A DNA stretch of 7,132 nucleotides from the NCBI GenBank assembly GCA_937926515.1, contig CALAZZ010000016.1, positions 1 through 7,132 of the forward strand, written 5' to 3'. Made by a program: the position numbers and the translations under genes. Below are positions 7,058 through 7,132 of this stretch, piece after piece (within the stretch, counting starts at the first letter, position 1; each line of letters begins with the position of its first letter). The DNA is from an uncultured Bacteroidales bacterium. GTDB taxonomy: Bacteria; Bacteroidota; Bacteroidia; Bacteroidales; F082. The notes under the pieces are model-generated. The model saw only the letters and a list, made by a program, of their open reading frames with translations, was not told the origin of the DNA and did no database searches.

Positions 7058-7132
7058 AGTGTTTAGATTGATTAATTTAACGTGTTGTGCGGTTTGATTT
7101 GTTAATAAAAATGTTGATATCTTAAATGAAAA

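Noticed and set aside
7058..7132. Promoter upstream of the first gene
   Set aside because: The stretch is AT-rich and in the right place, but I could find no TAnnTTTG box with a matching upstream TTTG/TTG element, so no promoter is claimed.

Overview
The window looks like chromosomal DNA of a member of the Bacteroidota. Every gene lies on the minus strand. Each gene whose start is present begins with an export signal peptide, and the two whose 3' ends lie in the window finish with a type IX secretion (T9SS) type A sorting domain, an arrangement typical of that phylum. Starts are preceded by A-rich sequence rather than a Shine-Dalgarno motif, also usual there. No RNA gene, CRISPR array or complete mobile element was seen.

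In transcription order (high to low coordinates): (1) 7057-6131, a complete 308-residue secreted protein with a T9SS tail; (2) 4 bp later, 6126-1195, a very large surface protein that is split. Its signal peptide and first propeller half (6126-4984) and its second propeller half, beta-helix, helical region and T9SS tail (4980-1195) are in the same frame, separated only by one TGA codon and one GAT codon. (3) A strong Rho-independent terminator at 1147-1187. (4) 1135 to the window edge, a secreted protein made of about six W..cyGG..D / DGyivvG / D.WvvKLd repeats. Its repeat homology stops at about position 53, where a hairpin begins; that hairpin resembles either a terminator or the terminal inverted repeat of an insertion sequence, and no stop codon precedes it.

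Base composition changes sharply inside the large gene near 3655. Sequence below that point is roughly 50% G+C, and sequence above it is mostly 25-38%. The break falls at the start of the beta-helix, so the gene looks like a chimera of two compositional backgrounds. The AT-rich part holds gene 1, the propeller and the interrupting stop codon.

All three loci encode predicted exported or cell-surface proteins with protein-binding or adhesion-type architectures and no recognisable catalytic domain. Genes 1 and 2 probably form one transcript. I found no convincing evidence for a new multi-gene system. The items most worth following up are the in-frame stop, the compositional break, and the abrupt end of the repeat gene at a hairpin.
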